From NCBI GenBank assembly GCA_963732655.1, contig CAVTAI010000013.1:620001-684000 (forward strand): a stretch of 64,000 bases of DNA, in the 5' to 3' direction. How positions within the stretch are numbered: position 1 is the stretch's first letter; each line of letters opens with the position of its first letter. Positions 35,491 to 44,474 of this stretch are shown here, in pieces. Source of the stretch: CAVTWS01 sp963732655. Its GTDB lineage: Bacteria > Actinomycetota > Acidimicrobiia > Acidimicrobiales > SHLQ01. Below the pieces are notes generated by a model, which searched no databases, was not told the DNA's origin, and saw only the letters and a program-made list of their open reading frames with translations. Made by a program: the position numbers and the translations under genes.

Positions 35491-36966
35491 GTGACCCGCA
35501 GCTACCTGGTTCGCACCTTCGGGTGTCAGATGAACGAGAGCGACTCCGAGCAGATCGCCGGGCAGCTCGCCGCGGAAGGGCTCGTCCCGGCCACCAGCGA
35601 AGACGATGCCGACGTCATCGTGCTGAACACGTGCTGCATCCGGGAGAACGCCGACAACAAGCTGTACGGCACGCTCGGCCACCTCAAGGTGCTGAAGGAG
35701 TCGAGGCCCGACCTTCAGATCGCCGTCGGCGGTTGCCTGGCCCAGAAGGACCGGGAGCGGATTCAGCAACGGGCCCGCCACGTCGATGTGGTGTTCGGCA
35801 CGCACAACGTCCACCGCGCCGCCGAACTCCTCCGCCGGGCCGCCGAACACGGACCGGTCCTGGAGATCCTCGACGAGACGGCACGAACCGACGCCGACGC
35901 CTTCCCGTCGGCGCTGTCGGCGCGGCGGGAGCTCGACTACGCCGCCTGGTTGACCATCCAGGTCGGCTGCGACAACTCCTGCGCCTTCTGCATCGTGCCG
36001 GCCGTGCGCGGCCCGGAGATGAGCGTGCCGTTCGGGTCGCTCGTCGACGATGTACGCGGCCTCGCCGCCGACGGTGTCTTCGAGATCACGCTGCTCGGGC
36101 AGAACGTCAACTCCTACGGGCGCGACCTCGCGACCCGGCTGCGTGGTCAGGCCGCGTCGGCGGCCGACATCGAGTTGGCCGGCCCGATGTGGGCCGGCGA
36201 TGACGCTCGCCGGCCCCGCCCACTGTTCGCTGATCTGTTGCGCGCCGTCGGTGCCGTCGAGGGGATCCGACGGGTCCGGTTCACCAGCCCGCACCCGAAG
36301 GACCTCCGGCCGGAAACCATCGCGGCCATGGGTGAGGTGGCGGCGGTGTGTGAGCACCTGCACCTGCCGCTGCAATCGGGAAGCGACCGGGTGTTGGCCG
36401 AGATGCATCGCGGCTACACGGCGGAGCGGTACCTGGAGAAGCTGGCGGCCGCTCGCCGGGGCGTGGTCGATCTGGCCGTGACCACCGACATCATCGTGGG
36501 ATTCCCCGGCGAGACCGAGGACGACTTCGAGCGCACACTCGAGGTTGTCGCGGAAGCCGGGTACGACGGCGCGTACACCTTCATCTATTCGGCGCGCGAA
36601 GGCACCGAAGCGGCCGCTCGTGAGGATGAGTTCGTCCCGCACGATGTCGCCGTAGCGCGGTTCGAGCGGCTCCGTCAGGTGGTCGAGCGGTCGTCGCGCC
36701 TGCGGCACCGCGATCGTGTCGGGCGCGTCGAGGAGATCGTCGTGGAGGGTCCGTCGAAGCGTGATCCGTCGGTCGTGACCGGTCGCACCCGTCAGAACAA
36801 GCTCGTTCACCTGCCTATTGCTGACGGCGCGGCCGTCCGCCGGCCGGGCTCGATCGCCCGGGCCGAGATCACCGATGCCGCTGGTCATTGGCTCTCCGGT
36901 CGACTGGTCGAGGTAGTGGCGGTCCCGCCCCGCCGCTCGACCCGGATTCCGGTGGTTGCCCTCTGA
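35491..36966 (+). CDS. miaB: tRNA-2-methylthio-N6-dimethylallyladenosine synthase
   Basis: MiaB is a radical-SAM methylthiotransferase that converts i6A37 to ms2i6A37 in tRNA. The 491-residue protein has FGCQMNESDSE, NTCCIREN and VGGCLAQK for the first cluster, CDNSCAFCIVP for the radical-SAM cluster, LLGQNVNSYG, HLHLPLQSGS and a C-terminal TRAM domain. QMNESDSE distinguishes it from RimO at 14263. The prenyl substrate is made by MiaA, encoded two genes downstream, so the genes form a tRNA-modification group. Confidence 0.96.
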   Translation: MTRSYLVRTFGCQMNESDSEQIAGQLAAEGLVPATSEDDADVIVLNTCCIRENADNKLYGTLGHLKVLKESRPDLQIAVGGCLAQKDRERIQQRARHVDVVFGTHNVHRAAELLRRAAEHGPVLEILDETARTDADAFPSALSARRELDYAAWLTIQVGCDNSCAFCIVPAVRGPEMSVPFGSLVDDVRGLAADGVFEITLLGQNVNSYGRDLATRLRGQAASAADIELAGPMWAGDDARRPRPLFADLLRAVGAVEGIRRVRFTSPHPKDLRPETIAAMGEVAAVCEHLHLPLQSGSDRVLAEMHRGYTAERYLEKLAAARRGVVDLAVTTDIIVGFPGETEDDFERTLEVVAEAGYDGAYTFIYSAREGTEAAAREDEFVPHDVAVARFERLRQVVERSSRLRHRDRVGRVEEIVVEGPSKRDPSVVTGRTRQNKLVHLPIADGAAVRRPGSIARAEITDAAGHWLSGRLVEVVAVPPRRSTRIPVVAL

Positions 36967-36994
36967 GCGGCCTCGGCCGTCGGGTCGGTTGGCC

Positions 36995-37798
36995 ATGATC
37001 GAGCTCCCCGCCGATCTGCCGGCGGAGGTGTTGGCCGCGGTCGAAGGCTGCGAGGTGCTGTCGGCGTCCTACGGAGCTCGCGGCGTCGTCACGTACGAGT
37101 TGTCGAGTCGGGACTCCTGGCCGCGCCGGGTGCTCCGGGTCGCCGACGGAGCCGATCCGTTCGCCGTGATCGCCGAGGTCGATCACCTCGACTGGGTCGA
37201 CCGGCGCGTGCCGTGCCCGAAGGTCGTCGCTTCCGAACCCCGCCCGGGTTCCGGCCACGCCGCCGTGTTCGCCCTCCCGGTGGGTCGACCGATCCTCGAT
37301 GCCGTCGCCGAAGGGTCGTTGCCGGCCCGCCGAGCTGCGACACTGGCCGGCCGAGCCCTCGCCCGGATCCACGACCTCCCGGTCTCCGGCTGCCCGTTCA
37401 CCTCCCGTGTCGATGTCCGGACCAGGTCCATTTTGCGGCGGGTACGGAGCGGCCTGTACGACTCGGCCATGTTCTCACCCGAGTTCAGCGACCGGGAGCC
37501 CGCGGCGCTGCTCGAGGAGGCCCGCATGCGGCTCGACGTGATCGACGAGGACGTCGTCGTGGCCCACGGTGACTTCACGCTCGAGTGCCTGCTCATCGAC
37601 GGCGACACCATCTCGGGCATCCGCGACTGGGTGCGGCTCGGGGTGGCCGACCGCCACGTCGACCTCGTGCCGGCGCTGGCGTCGGTCGAGAACGCGCTCG
37701 GTGCGGCCGCCGTGACCGAGTTCCTCGATGCGTACGCGCTGGCGTCGGTGGACCCGGTCAAGGTCGAGGCCTACCGCCGGCTGGCCGAGTTCGAATGA
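36995..37798 (+). CDS. Aminoglycoside phosphotransferase (APH) family protein
   Basis: The 267-residue protein resembles the APH(3')-type kinase-like fold. It has an N-terminal lobe, then VVVAHGDFTLECLLI and IRDWVRLGVADRHVDLV, which match the catalytic HGD and metal-binding D-x-GRLGVADR regions. The Asn usually seven residues after the catalytic His (HGDxxxxN) is Cys here, which may change metal binding or activity. It is probably a small-molecule kinase rather than a resistance enzyme. Its stop overlaps the miaA start (ATGA), and it lies 28 nt after miaB, so cotranscription is likely. Confidence 0.82.
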   Translation: MIELPADLPAEVLAAVEGCEVLSASYGARGVVTYELSSRDSWPRRVLRVADGADPFAVIAEVDHLDWVDRRVPCPKVVASEPRPGSGHAAVFALPVGRPILDAVAEGSLPARRAATLAGRALARIHDLPVSGCPFTSRVDVRTRSILRRVRSGLYDSAMFSPEFSDREPAALLEEARMRLDVIDEDVVVAHGDFTLECLLIDGDTISGIRDWVRLGVADRHVDLVPALASVENALGAAAVTEFLDAYALASVDPVKVEAYRRLAEFE

Positions 37799-38859
37799 CC
37801 GCCGGCCCACCTTACGCGCAGGATCGGTCCGCTGGACCGCTCGACGCGCCGGCCCGGCTGGCCTTGGTGGGGTGCACGGCGTCGGGCAAGTCGGCGCTCG
37901 CGGCCGAGTTGGCTCGCTCCCGGCCGGGTGTCGAGCTGCTCTCGGCCGACTCGATGCAGGTGTACCGGGGCATGGACATCGGGACCGCCAAACCGTCGGC
38001 CGCCGAACAGACCGAGATCCGGCACCACCTGATCGACCTCGCCGATCCGAGCGAGGACTACAGCGTTTCTGAGTATCAGCAGGCGGCCCGTCGCGGTCTG
38101 GACGAGGTGGCCCGACGAGGCGCGTCCGGGATGCTCGTGGGCGGCACTGGCCTGTACGTGCAGGCCGTGGTCGATCGCTGGAGCATCCCCGGCCAGTACC
38201 CGGAGGTCCGGAGGTCCCTCGAGGCCCGGGTGGACGAAGGGACCCCGGAGGTGCTGAGGCTCCACGCCGAGCTGGAACGGCTCGATCCGGTTGCGGCCGC
38301 CCGCATGGAACCGACGAACGCCCGGCGGGTGGTGCGGGCCCTCGAGGTGACCTTGGGTAGTGGGCAACCGTTCTCCTCCTACGGCCCCGGCGTGGCCACG
38401 TTCCCCACCGTCGACACCGTGCTCGTCGGGTTGACCTTGTCGCGAGCCGAGCTGGACCGCCGAATCGCCGATCGATACCGGGTGCAGATGGACGCGGGAT
38501 TCCTCGACGAGGTGCGTTCCCTTCTCGCGGGGTCCGGCCTCGGCCGGACGGTGCGTGCTGGGTCCGGCCTCAGCCGGACGGTGCGTGCTGGGTCCGGCCT
38601 CGGCCGGACGGTGCGTGCTGGGTCCGGCCTCAGCCGGACGGCTGGGCAGGCACTCGGCTACAAGGAGCTGGCCGATCATCTGGACGGACAGTGCTCGCTC
38701 GACGAGGCTGTCGACCGGGCCATCCTCCGCACCCGCCAGTTCGCCCGCCGCCAGGAACGATGGTTCCGGCGCGATCCTCGGATCGTGTGGCTCGAGGTGG
38801 CAAACAATCCGATGGAGGTCATGGACCAGTTGCTGGAAGTATTCGACCGATGCAGTTGA
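37795..38859 (+). CDS. miaA: tRNA dimethylallyltransferase
   Basis: MiaA adds a dimethylallyl group to A37 of tRNAs reading UNN codons. The 354-residue protein has the P-loop GCTASGKSALA, DSMQVYRGMDIGTAKPS, VGGTGLYVQA, RRVVRALEV and a C-terminal RRQERWFRRD. A 110-nt tandem repeat at 38531-38640 adds about 30 residues of repeated GSGL(G/S)RTVRA immediately before the conserved AGQALGYKEL segment. The ATG overlaps the APH stop, and the gene overlaps dapF by 10 bases. Confidence 0.94.
   Translation: MTAGPPYAQDRSAGPLDAPARLALVGCTASGKSALAAELARSRPGVELLSADSMQVYRGMDIGTAKPSAAEQTEIRHHLIDLADPSEDYSVSEYQQAARRGLDEVARRGASGMLVGGTGLYVQAVVDRWSIPGQYPEVRRSLEARVDEGTPEVLRLHAELERLDPVAAARMEPTNARRVVRALEVTLGSGQPFSSYGPGVATFPTVDTVLVGLTLSRAELDRRIADRYRVQMDAGFLDEVRSLLAGSGLGRTVRAGSGLSRTVRAGSGLGRTVRAGSGLSRTAGQALGYKELADHLDGQCSLDEAVDRAILRTRQFARRQERWFRRDPRIVWLEVANNPMEVMDQLLEVFDRCS
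38531..38640 (+). repeat. 30-nt coding tandem repeat in miaA
   Basis: Units start at 38531, 38561, 38591 and 38621 (3.7 copies). Alternate units carry CGGCCGG or CAGCCGG, so the array looks like a 60-nt dimer duplicated once. It encodes alternating GLGRT and GLSRT units. Confidence 0.92.
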
Positions 38860-39680
38860 CCAAGCACCACGGTTGGGGAAACGACTTCCTGGTCACGTTC
38901 ATGGCCGAGGTGCCGCCCGGCTCGTCTGACCTCGCTCGGCAGGTGTGCGATCGTCACCGCGGGATCGGGGCGGACGGTCTGATACTCGGGCTCCCCGGCA
39001 CGGCGTCGGATGCCACGGCGGCCACGTTCGTGCTCATCAACGCCGATGGCTCCCGTGCCGAGGTGAGCGGCAACGGTCTCCGCTGCTTCGGTCAGGCGCT
39101 CGCCCTCCGGGATCTCCTGACCGGCCCGGCGACCTTCGACATCGGAACCGCCGCCGGAGTGCGCCGGATCTCGATCGAACCCACCGATGACCCGACGCGT
39201 GTCGATGCTGCGGTCGAGATGGGGGAGGTCACCCCACTCCCCGAGGTCGAAGCCGCAACCCTCGTCGAGGCGCTGGGCGATCGAGGGTGGACCGCCCTAG
39301 CGGCCGACCGGTGGATCCGGGCCGACATCGGCAACCCCCACGTCGTCATCGGCGTCCCCGATCCGTCGACGATCGACATCGCCGTGGTCGGCCGGGCCAT
39401 CGAGTCGGTGCTCGGCCCCATCAACGTGCACCTCGTGGCCCCCGGCGGAGATCGGGGCGCGGTGCGGATGTCCATCTGGGAGCGGGGTGCCGGCCTCACC
39501 CAGGCGTGCGGGAGCGGCGCGTGTGTCGCCGCGCACACCGCTCGCCGGTGGGGATGGACCGCGGACGAGGTGTCGGTGTCGATGCCCGGGGGTACGGCCA
39601 CGGTGCGGCTGGTGGGCGATCACGCCACGCTGATCGGCCCCGCCCACCTCATCGCCAGGATCGAGACCCCTGATGACTGA
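38850..39680 (+). CDS. dapF: Diaminopimelate epimerase
   Basis: DapF interconverts LL- and meso-diaminopimelate, the latter used in peptidoglycan and lysine synthesis. The 276-residue protein has HGWGNDFLV at the start, the first catalytic Cys79 in SGNGLRCFG, GNPHVV, ERGAG and the second Cys220 in TQACGSGACVAA. The ATG at 38850 overlaps the end of miaA, and the gene itself overlaps hflX by eight bases. This places it inside a compact miaB-APH-miaA-dapF-hflX run. Confidence 0.96.
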   Translation: MQLTKHHGWGNDFLVTFMAEVPPGSSDLARQVCDRHRGIGADGLILGLPGTASDATAATFVLINADGSRAEVSGNGLRCFGQALALRDLLTGPATFDIGTAAGVRRISIEPTDDPTRVDAAVEMGEVTPLPEVEAATLVEALGDRGWTALAADRWIRADIGNPHVVIGVPDPSTIDIAVVGRAIESVLGPINVHLVAPGGDRGAVRMSIWERGAGLTQACGSGACVAAHTARRWGWTADEVSVSMPGGTATVRLVGDHATLIGPAHLIARIETPDD

Positions 39681-41094
39681 TCACCCACCTACGGAGGATG
39701 ACCTGGATACCACCGACCTCGCCGATGACGACCGGTACGACGATGAGGAGTTCGACGACGACTCCGATCCGGAACCCGAATCGCACCGGGGGGCCTTCGG
39801 CGAGTTCGGCGGCGAGTCCCGGGGTCTGATCGACCGCACGTTCCGGGAGCGCATCGTGCTCGTCGGCGTGACCCGCCCCGGCAACGATCTCGACGACACC
39901 GAGGCGTCACTCGACGAGCTGTCCTTGCTGATCGACACCGCGGGCGCCGACGAGGTCGCCCGGGTCGTGCAGCGCCGCGACAGCCCCGACCCGGCCACGT
40001 TCATCGGTCGGGGCAAGGCGCATGAGATCCACGAGATCAGTGAGGCGACCGATGCCGACACGGTCGTGTTCGACGACGAACTGAGTCCGGGCCAGCAGCT
40101 CAACCTGGAGAAGATCCTCGGTCGCACCGCGCTCGATCGCACGGCGGTGATCCTCGACATCTTCGCCCAGAACGCCCACACCCCGGAAGGCCGAGCCCAA
40201 GTCGAGCTGGCGATGCTCCGGTACAACCTGCCGCGCCTGCGTGGCATCGGCAAACGGCTCTCCCAGCAAGGCGCAGGCATCGGGACCCGGGGTCCGGGCG
40301 AGACGAAGGTGGAGACCGATCGCCGACGCATCCTCCGACGCATCCACAAACTCGAACGAGACCTCGACGCGGTAGCGAAGAACCGCGTCACGCAGGGCAA
40401 GGCGCGGAACCGTTCGAGCAACCGGCGGGTGTCCATCGTCGGATACACCAACGCCGGCAAGTCGACGCTGTTGAACCAGCTCACCGCGGCCGGGGTCCTG
40501 GTCGAGGACCGGCTGTTCGCCACGCTCGATCCGACGACGCGTCGTCTCGACCTTCCCGGTGGCGAGATGGTGTTCCTGACCGACACCGTGGGCTTCGTCC
40601 GTAAGTTGCCCCATCAGCTCGTCGACGCCTTCAAGACGACCCTCGATGTCGTCGTCGACGCTGACCTGCTCGTTCACGTCGTCGACGGCTCCGCCCCGGA
40701 CCCCGAGGGCAACATGGCGGCCGTGAGATACGTCCTCGATGAGATCGGCGCGGGATCGGTCCCGCAACTCCTCGTCTTCAACAAGGCCGACCTCAGCGAG
40801 AGCACGGCCCGCTGGGCCGCCCGGTACCCCGGGTCGGTGGCCATCTCGGCGGCCACCGGCGCCGGCATCGACACGCTGCTCGAGGTCCTCGGCGATCGCA
40901 TTCGGGCGATGACCGCCGTGGTGGAGCTGTACGTACCCTTCGGTCGGGGCGACGTGTTGGCGCAGATCCACCGTGAGGGCAAGGTGGTGAGCGAGTCCGC
41001 CGAGGAGGGCGGGATGCGCGTGCGAGCTCGACTGGAGCCGGCGAGCCGCTCCCGTTTGTCGGACTGGGTGGTCGAGCTCAGCGGCACACCCTGA
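39673..41094 (+). CDS. hflX: GTPase HflX
   Basis: HflX is a ribosome-associated GTPase that splits or rescues stalled ribosomes. The 473-residue protein has an acidic N-terminal extension of about 45 residues, an HflX domain (FIGRGKAHEI, LSPGQQLNLEKIL, RLRGIGKRLSQQGAGIGTRGPGE-type region), a coiled linker, and a GTPase domain with G1 GYTNAGKST, G3 DTVGF and G4 NKAD. A short C-terminal domain follows. The ATG at 39673 lies inside the 3' end of dapF, and translation is probably coupled. Confidence 0.95.
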   Translation: MTDHPPTEDDLDTTDLADDDRYDDEEFDDDSDPEPESHRGAFGEFGGESRGLIDRTFRERIVLVGVTRPGNDLDDTEASLDELSLLIDTAGADEVARVVQRRDSPDPATFIGRGKAHEIHEISEATDADTVVFDDELSPGQQLNLEKILGRTALDRTAVILDIFAQNAHTPEGRAQVELAMLRYNLPRLRGIGKRLSQQGAGIGTRGPGETKVETDRRRILRRIHKLERDLDAVAKNRVTQGKARNRSSNRRVSIVGYTNAGKSTLLNQLTAAGVLVEDRLFATLDPTTRRLDLPGGEMVFLTDTVGFVRKLPHQLVDAFKTTLDVVVDADLLVHVVDGSAPDPEGNMAAVRYVLDEIGAGSVPQLLVFNKADLSESTARWAARYPGSVAISAATGAGIDTLLEVLGDRIRAMTAVVELYVPFGRGDVLAQIHREGKVVSESAEEGGMRVRARLEPASRSRLSDWVVELSGTP

Positions 41095-41154
41095 TCCGGT
41101 CGGCCGACCCGGCTGTGGTTCCGGGGCGCGGGGTGAAGTGCCACACTGGCGGCC

Positions 41155-42276
41155 ATGACCGCGCCGTACGTGCCGCCGCCCTATCCGTACGATCGCCTCG
41201 ACGAGTTCAAGGCGGTGGCGTCGGCCTTCGCCGGGGGCGTGGTCGACCTCTCGATCGGGACGCCGACCGACCCGCCGCCGCCCGCCGTCGTCGCCGCTCT
41301 CGGCGCATCGAATGCCGAGCGCGGATACCCGGCGTCGATCGGATCCCTCGCCTACCGGGAGGCGGCGTCCGCGTGGATCGAGCGGAGGCTCGGTGCCACG
41401 GTCTCACCCGGCGGCGTCGCCGCGTGTGTCGGCACCAAGGAGTTCGTGGCGGGGTTGCCGCACCTGCTCCACCTCCGCCGGCCCGATCGCGACACCGTGT
41501 TGTATCCGGCGGTCAGCTACCCCACGTACGCGATGGGCGCCGAGCTCGCTCGGCTCCGCGCCGTGGCCGTGCCCGTCGATGCGCAGTGGCGGATCGACCT
41601 GACGGCCATCGACCCGGCCGACGCCGCTCGGGCGTTGTGCCTGTGGGTCAACACACCGGGCAATCCTGCCGGCGGGCTCGATGATCTTGCGGCCGCCGCG
41701 GCGTGGGGACGGGATCATGACGTACCCGTCTTCAGCGACGAGTGTTACGTCGAGTTCACCTGGACCGGCGGGCCCCGCACCATCTTGACCACGGGCACGG
41801 ACGGGGTCGTCGCCGTCCACTCGTTGTCGAAACGGTCGAACCTGGCAGGCGCCCGCGCCGGCTTCTACGCCGGCGACGCCGACCTGGTGCACTTCCTGTC
41901 GGAGATCCGCAAGCACATGGGTTTCATGGTCCCGGGCCCGGTGCAGGCCGCCGCCGTGGCCGCGTTGGCGGACCAGTGCCACGTCGACGAGCAGCGAGAC
42001 CGGTACCTCGGCCGGCTCCGTCGAATGGCCACGATCTTGTCCTCCATGGGCATCGACGTGCCGTTGCCGTCGGGCGGGTTCTACCTCTGGGTCCCGGCCC
42101 CCGCCGGCGATGCGTGGGGTCTGACCCGACGGCTGGCCGCCGAGCTCGGCGTCTTGGCCAGTCCGGGTGAGTTCTACGGCGAGGCTGGATCGGGATACGT
42201 CCGCATTGCCGTGGTGGCCCCCGATGCTGCCTACGACCTGATCGCCGAACGGGCCGCGGCGGTCCTTCGGGCCTGA
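41155..42276 (+). CDS. dapC: Succinyldiaminopimelate transaminase
   Basis: This 373-residue class I/II PLP aminotransferase probably makes N-succinyl-LL-diaminopimelate in the succinylase pathway. It begins PPPYPYDRLDEFKAVA, has a VNTPGNPAGG substrate/PLP segment, SDECYVEF with the PLP-ring Asp, and HSLSKRSNLAGAR with the Schiff-base Lys. A GKP-like end SGYVRIAVVAP follows. The overall form matches actinobacterial DapC, and dapD lies one gene downstream. The region before the ATG lacks a Shine-Dalgarno; CACACT seven bases upstream is only a weak -10. Confidence 0.9.
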   Translation: MTAPYVPPPYPYDRLDEFKAVASAFAGGVVDLSIGTPTDPPPPAVVAALGASNAERGYPASIGSLAYREAASAWIERRLGATVSPGGVAACVGTKEFVAGLPHLLHLRRPDRDTVLYPAVSYPTYAMGAELARLRAVAVPVDAQWRIDLTAIDPADAARALCLWVNTPGNPAGGLDDLAAAAAWGRDHDVPVFSDECYVEFTWTGGPRTILTTGTDGVVAVHSLSKRSNLAGARAGFYAGDADLVHFLSEIRKHMGFMVPGPVQAAAVAALADQCHVDEQRDRYLGRLRRMATILSSMGIDVPLPSGGFYLWVPAPAGDAWGLTRRLAAELGVLASPGEFYGEAGSGYVRIAVVAPDAAYDLIAERAAAVLRA

Positions 42277-42305
42277 CGAGGCGGCCACGGCACCTCGCAG
42301 CGGCG

Positions 42306-43526
42306 TCAGCGAGCGGAAGCGACGACACGACGATCGTGCAGGTCACCGATCTGCGTCGAGCTGAGTCCGAGCACTCCGGCCAGCACCTCCTCGGTGTGCT
42401 GGCCGAGCCGCGGTGCTGCGGCGACGGCCGCCCGGTCGACCGCCGAAAAGGCCAGCGGTGATCCGGGGGCGAGGTACGTGCCGATCCCCGGCTGGTCGAG
42501 CAGGGCGAACATCGGGTTGGCCTCCGAGCACCGGGGATCGTCGCCGACCAGCTGCCCGAAGCTCTGGTACGGACCCCACAACACGTCGCCGGCGTCGAAG
42601 GCGGTGGCGACCTGGGGGAGCGTGTGCCGGGCGATCCACGGGCCCACGAGCTCGGCGATGCGGTCGCGAGCCTCGAAACGGGCGCCCTCGTCCCGGAAGG
42701 AGACAGCCAGCTCGGCCTCCAGAGTGGCCATCTGGTCGACGGTCGCAGTGGCGACCACGAGGCTCTCCCATTGTTTGGGCGAGATGGCCGCCACCATGAC
42801 CCGTCGGCCATCGGCGGTCGGGAAGTCACGGCCGAAGGCCCCGTAGAGGTCATTGCCGTACCGCGCTCGTTCGGCGCCGTTGACCTGGGCCTCGGCGACA
42901 TGGCCGAGGGTGGCCACGGCATGCAGCGCGACATCGGAGAGAGCGACCGTCGCCAACTGCCCGTCCCCGGTCCGCAGCCGATGGCGCTCGGCGCCCAGCA
43001 GGGCCGCGACCAGGCTCTGGCCGGCGATGAGGTCCCACGCCGGCAGGACGTGATTGCTGGGCTCGTCGGACTCGACGGGTCCGGTGACATCGGGATACCC
43101 CACGGCGCAGTTGACGGTGTAGTCGACGGCGCTCGATCCATCGTGGTTCCCGGCGAGAACCGCCATGACCAGATCCGGTCGGCGGGCGGACAACGCGTCG
43201 TAGGACATCCATCCCCGGGGTGGGAAGTTGGTCAGGAAGATGCCGGCGTCCGGTCCGGGCGCCGTGATGAGGTCGGCGAGCAGGCCCTGACCCTCAGGAG
43301 CGCGCAGGTCGACGGCGATCGAACGCTTCCCCTTGTTCAGGCCCGCCCAGTACAGGCTCTCGCCGTCGCTGGTGATCGGCCAGCGCCGGTAGTCGAGACC
43401 GCCGCCGATCTGGTCGAACCGGATCACCTCGGCGCCCAGTTGGGCCAGGGTCATCCCTGCGGATGGGGCGGCGACGAAGGCCGATCCCTCGACGATGCGG
43501 AGGCCGGTCAACAGGGCGTTCGTCAT
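42306..43526 (-). CDS. CaiB/BaiF CoA-transferase, 2-methylfumaryl-CoA isomerase (Mct)-like
   Basis: The 406-residue class III CoA-transferase has VEGSAFVAAPSAGMTLAQLG, then IGGGLDYRRWP and SLYWAGLNKGKRSIAVDLR. From memory these match 2-methylfumaryl-CoA isomerase (mesaconyl-CoA C1-C4 CoA transferase), an intramolecular CoA-transferase first known from the 3-hydroxypropionate bicycle. A likely nucleophile Asp lies in VLPAWDLIAGQSL. The function is inferred; mesaconyl-CoA chemistry in C5 dicarboxylate or glutamate metabolism is also possible. It lies between dapC and dapD on the opposite strand, divergent from dapD by 60 nt. Confidence 0.75.
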   Translation of the reverse strand: MTNALLTGLRIVEGSAFVAAPSAGMTLAQLGAEVIRFDQIGGGLDYRRWPITSDGESLYWAGLNKGKRSIAVDLRAPEGQGLLADLITAPGPDAGIFLTNFPPRGWMSYDALSARRPDLVMAVLAGNHDGSSAVDYTVNCAVGYPDVTGPVESDEPSNHVLPAWDLIAGQSLVAALLGAERHRLRTGDGQLATVALSDVALHAVATLGHVAEAQVNGAERARYGNDLYGAFGRDFPTADGRRVMVAAISPKQWESLVVATATVDQMATLEAELAVSFRDEGARFEARDRIAELVGPWIARHTLPQVATAFDAGDVLWGPYQSFGQLVGDDPRCSEANPMFALLDQPGIGTYLAPGSPLAFSAVDRAAVAAAPRLGQHTEEVLAGVLGLSSTQIGDLHDRRVVASAR

Positions 43527-43572
43527 GCGTGTAGTTGATCGTGTCGGTCAGGGTGGGCGCCAAGTTGCCCGG

Positions 43573-43578
43573 TAGAGT
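43573..43578 (+). promoter_or_regulatory. Leaderless-type -10 box of dapD
   Basis: TAGAGT lies eight bases before the dapD ATG at 43587, with no Shine-Dalgarno. Confidence 0.45.
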
Positions 43579-43586
43579 CGGCGCCC

Positions 43587-44411
43587 ATGACGAGCCTCGA
43601 GGACCAGATCACCGAGTTGTGGAACCGCCGTGACGAGCTGTCGCCCGGCGACACCGATGCCGTCGGCGTCATCCGGTCGGCGATCGACCTGCTCGACCGG
43701 GGCGAGGTCCGGGTGGCCGAGATCGGTCCCGATGGCGACGTCATCGTCCACGAGTGGCTGAAGTTGGCCATCTTGTTGTTGTTCCGGGTGTCGACGATGG
43801 AGACCATCGAGCTCGGCCCGTTCGAGTACGCCGACAAGATCCCGCTCAAGACCGGATTCCAGTCCCGCGGTGTGCGGGCGGTCCCCGGCGCCTCGGCCCG
43901 GTGGGGGAGCTACCTCGCCCCGGGCGTGGTGCTCATGCCCAGCTACACGAACATCGGCGCCCATGTCGGCGCCAACACGATGGTCGACACCTGGGCGACC
44001 GTCGGGTCGTGCGCCCAGATCGGGTCGAACGTCCACCTGTCCGGCGGGGTGGGCATCGGCGGCGTCCTGGAGCCGCCCAATGCGGTACCGGTGATCGTCG
44101 GCGACGACTCACTGATCGGCAGCCGCTGCGTCGTCGCCGAAGGGGCACGAGTGGGTGATGGCGTCGTGCTCGGTGCGGGGTGCGTGTTGACCGGCTCGAT
44201 CCCGGTCATCGATGCGCAGACGGGCGAAGAGATCAGTCGAGGGGTGGTCCCGTCATGGTGCGTGGCTGTCGCTGGGACGCGACCCCGGACCTTTCCGGGG
44301 GGTGAGTTCGGGCTGCCGTGCGTGCTCGTCATCAAACGATTGAGCGAGGGCGAACGCCACGACAAGTCCGCACTCAACGCCATCCTGCGCGATCACGGCG
44401 CCGCCACCTGA
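43587..44411 (+). CDS. dapD: Tetrahydrodipicolinate N-succinyltransferase
   Basis: DapD adds succinate from succinyl-CoA to tetrahydrodipicolinate. The 274-residue protein has an N-terminal helical domain, the LLLFRVSTME and KTGFQSRGVRAVPG segments, and then a left-handed beta-helix of hexapeptide repeats (YTNIGAHVGANTMVDTW, IGSNVHLSGGVGIGG, VVAEGARVGDG). With dapC, dapA, dapB and dapF in this window it defines the succinylase branch. It is divergent from the CoA-transferase gene and convergent with lexA. Confidence 0.95.
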   Translation: MTSLEDQITELWNRRDELSPGDTDAVGVIRSAIDLLDRGEVRVAEIGPDGDVIVHEWLKLAILLLFRVSTMETIELGPFEYADKIPLKTGFQSRGVRAVPGASARWGSYLAPGVVLMPSYTNIGAHVGANTMVDTWATVGSCAQIGSNVHLSGGVGIGGVLEPPNAVPVIVGDDSLIGSRCVVAEGARVGDGVVLGAGCVLTGSIPVIDAQTGEEISRGVVPSWCVAVAGTRPRTFPGGEFGLPCVLVIKRLSEGERHDKSALNAILRDHGAAT

Positions 44412-44474
44412 CCCAGGGGGCGAGCGCCGGCCGCTCCGGAGCGAGCGAAACCACCGAGGGCGGGCGGGGCGGTC

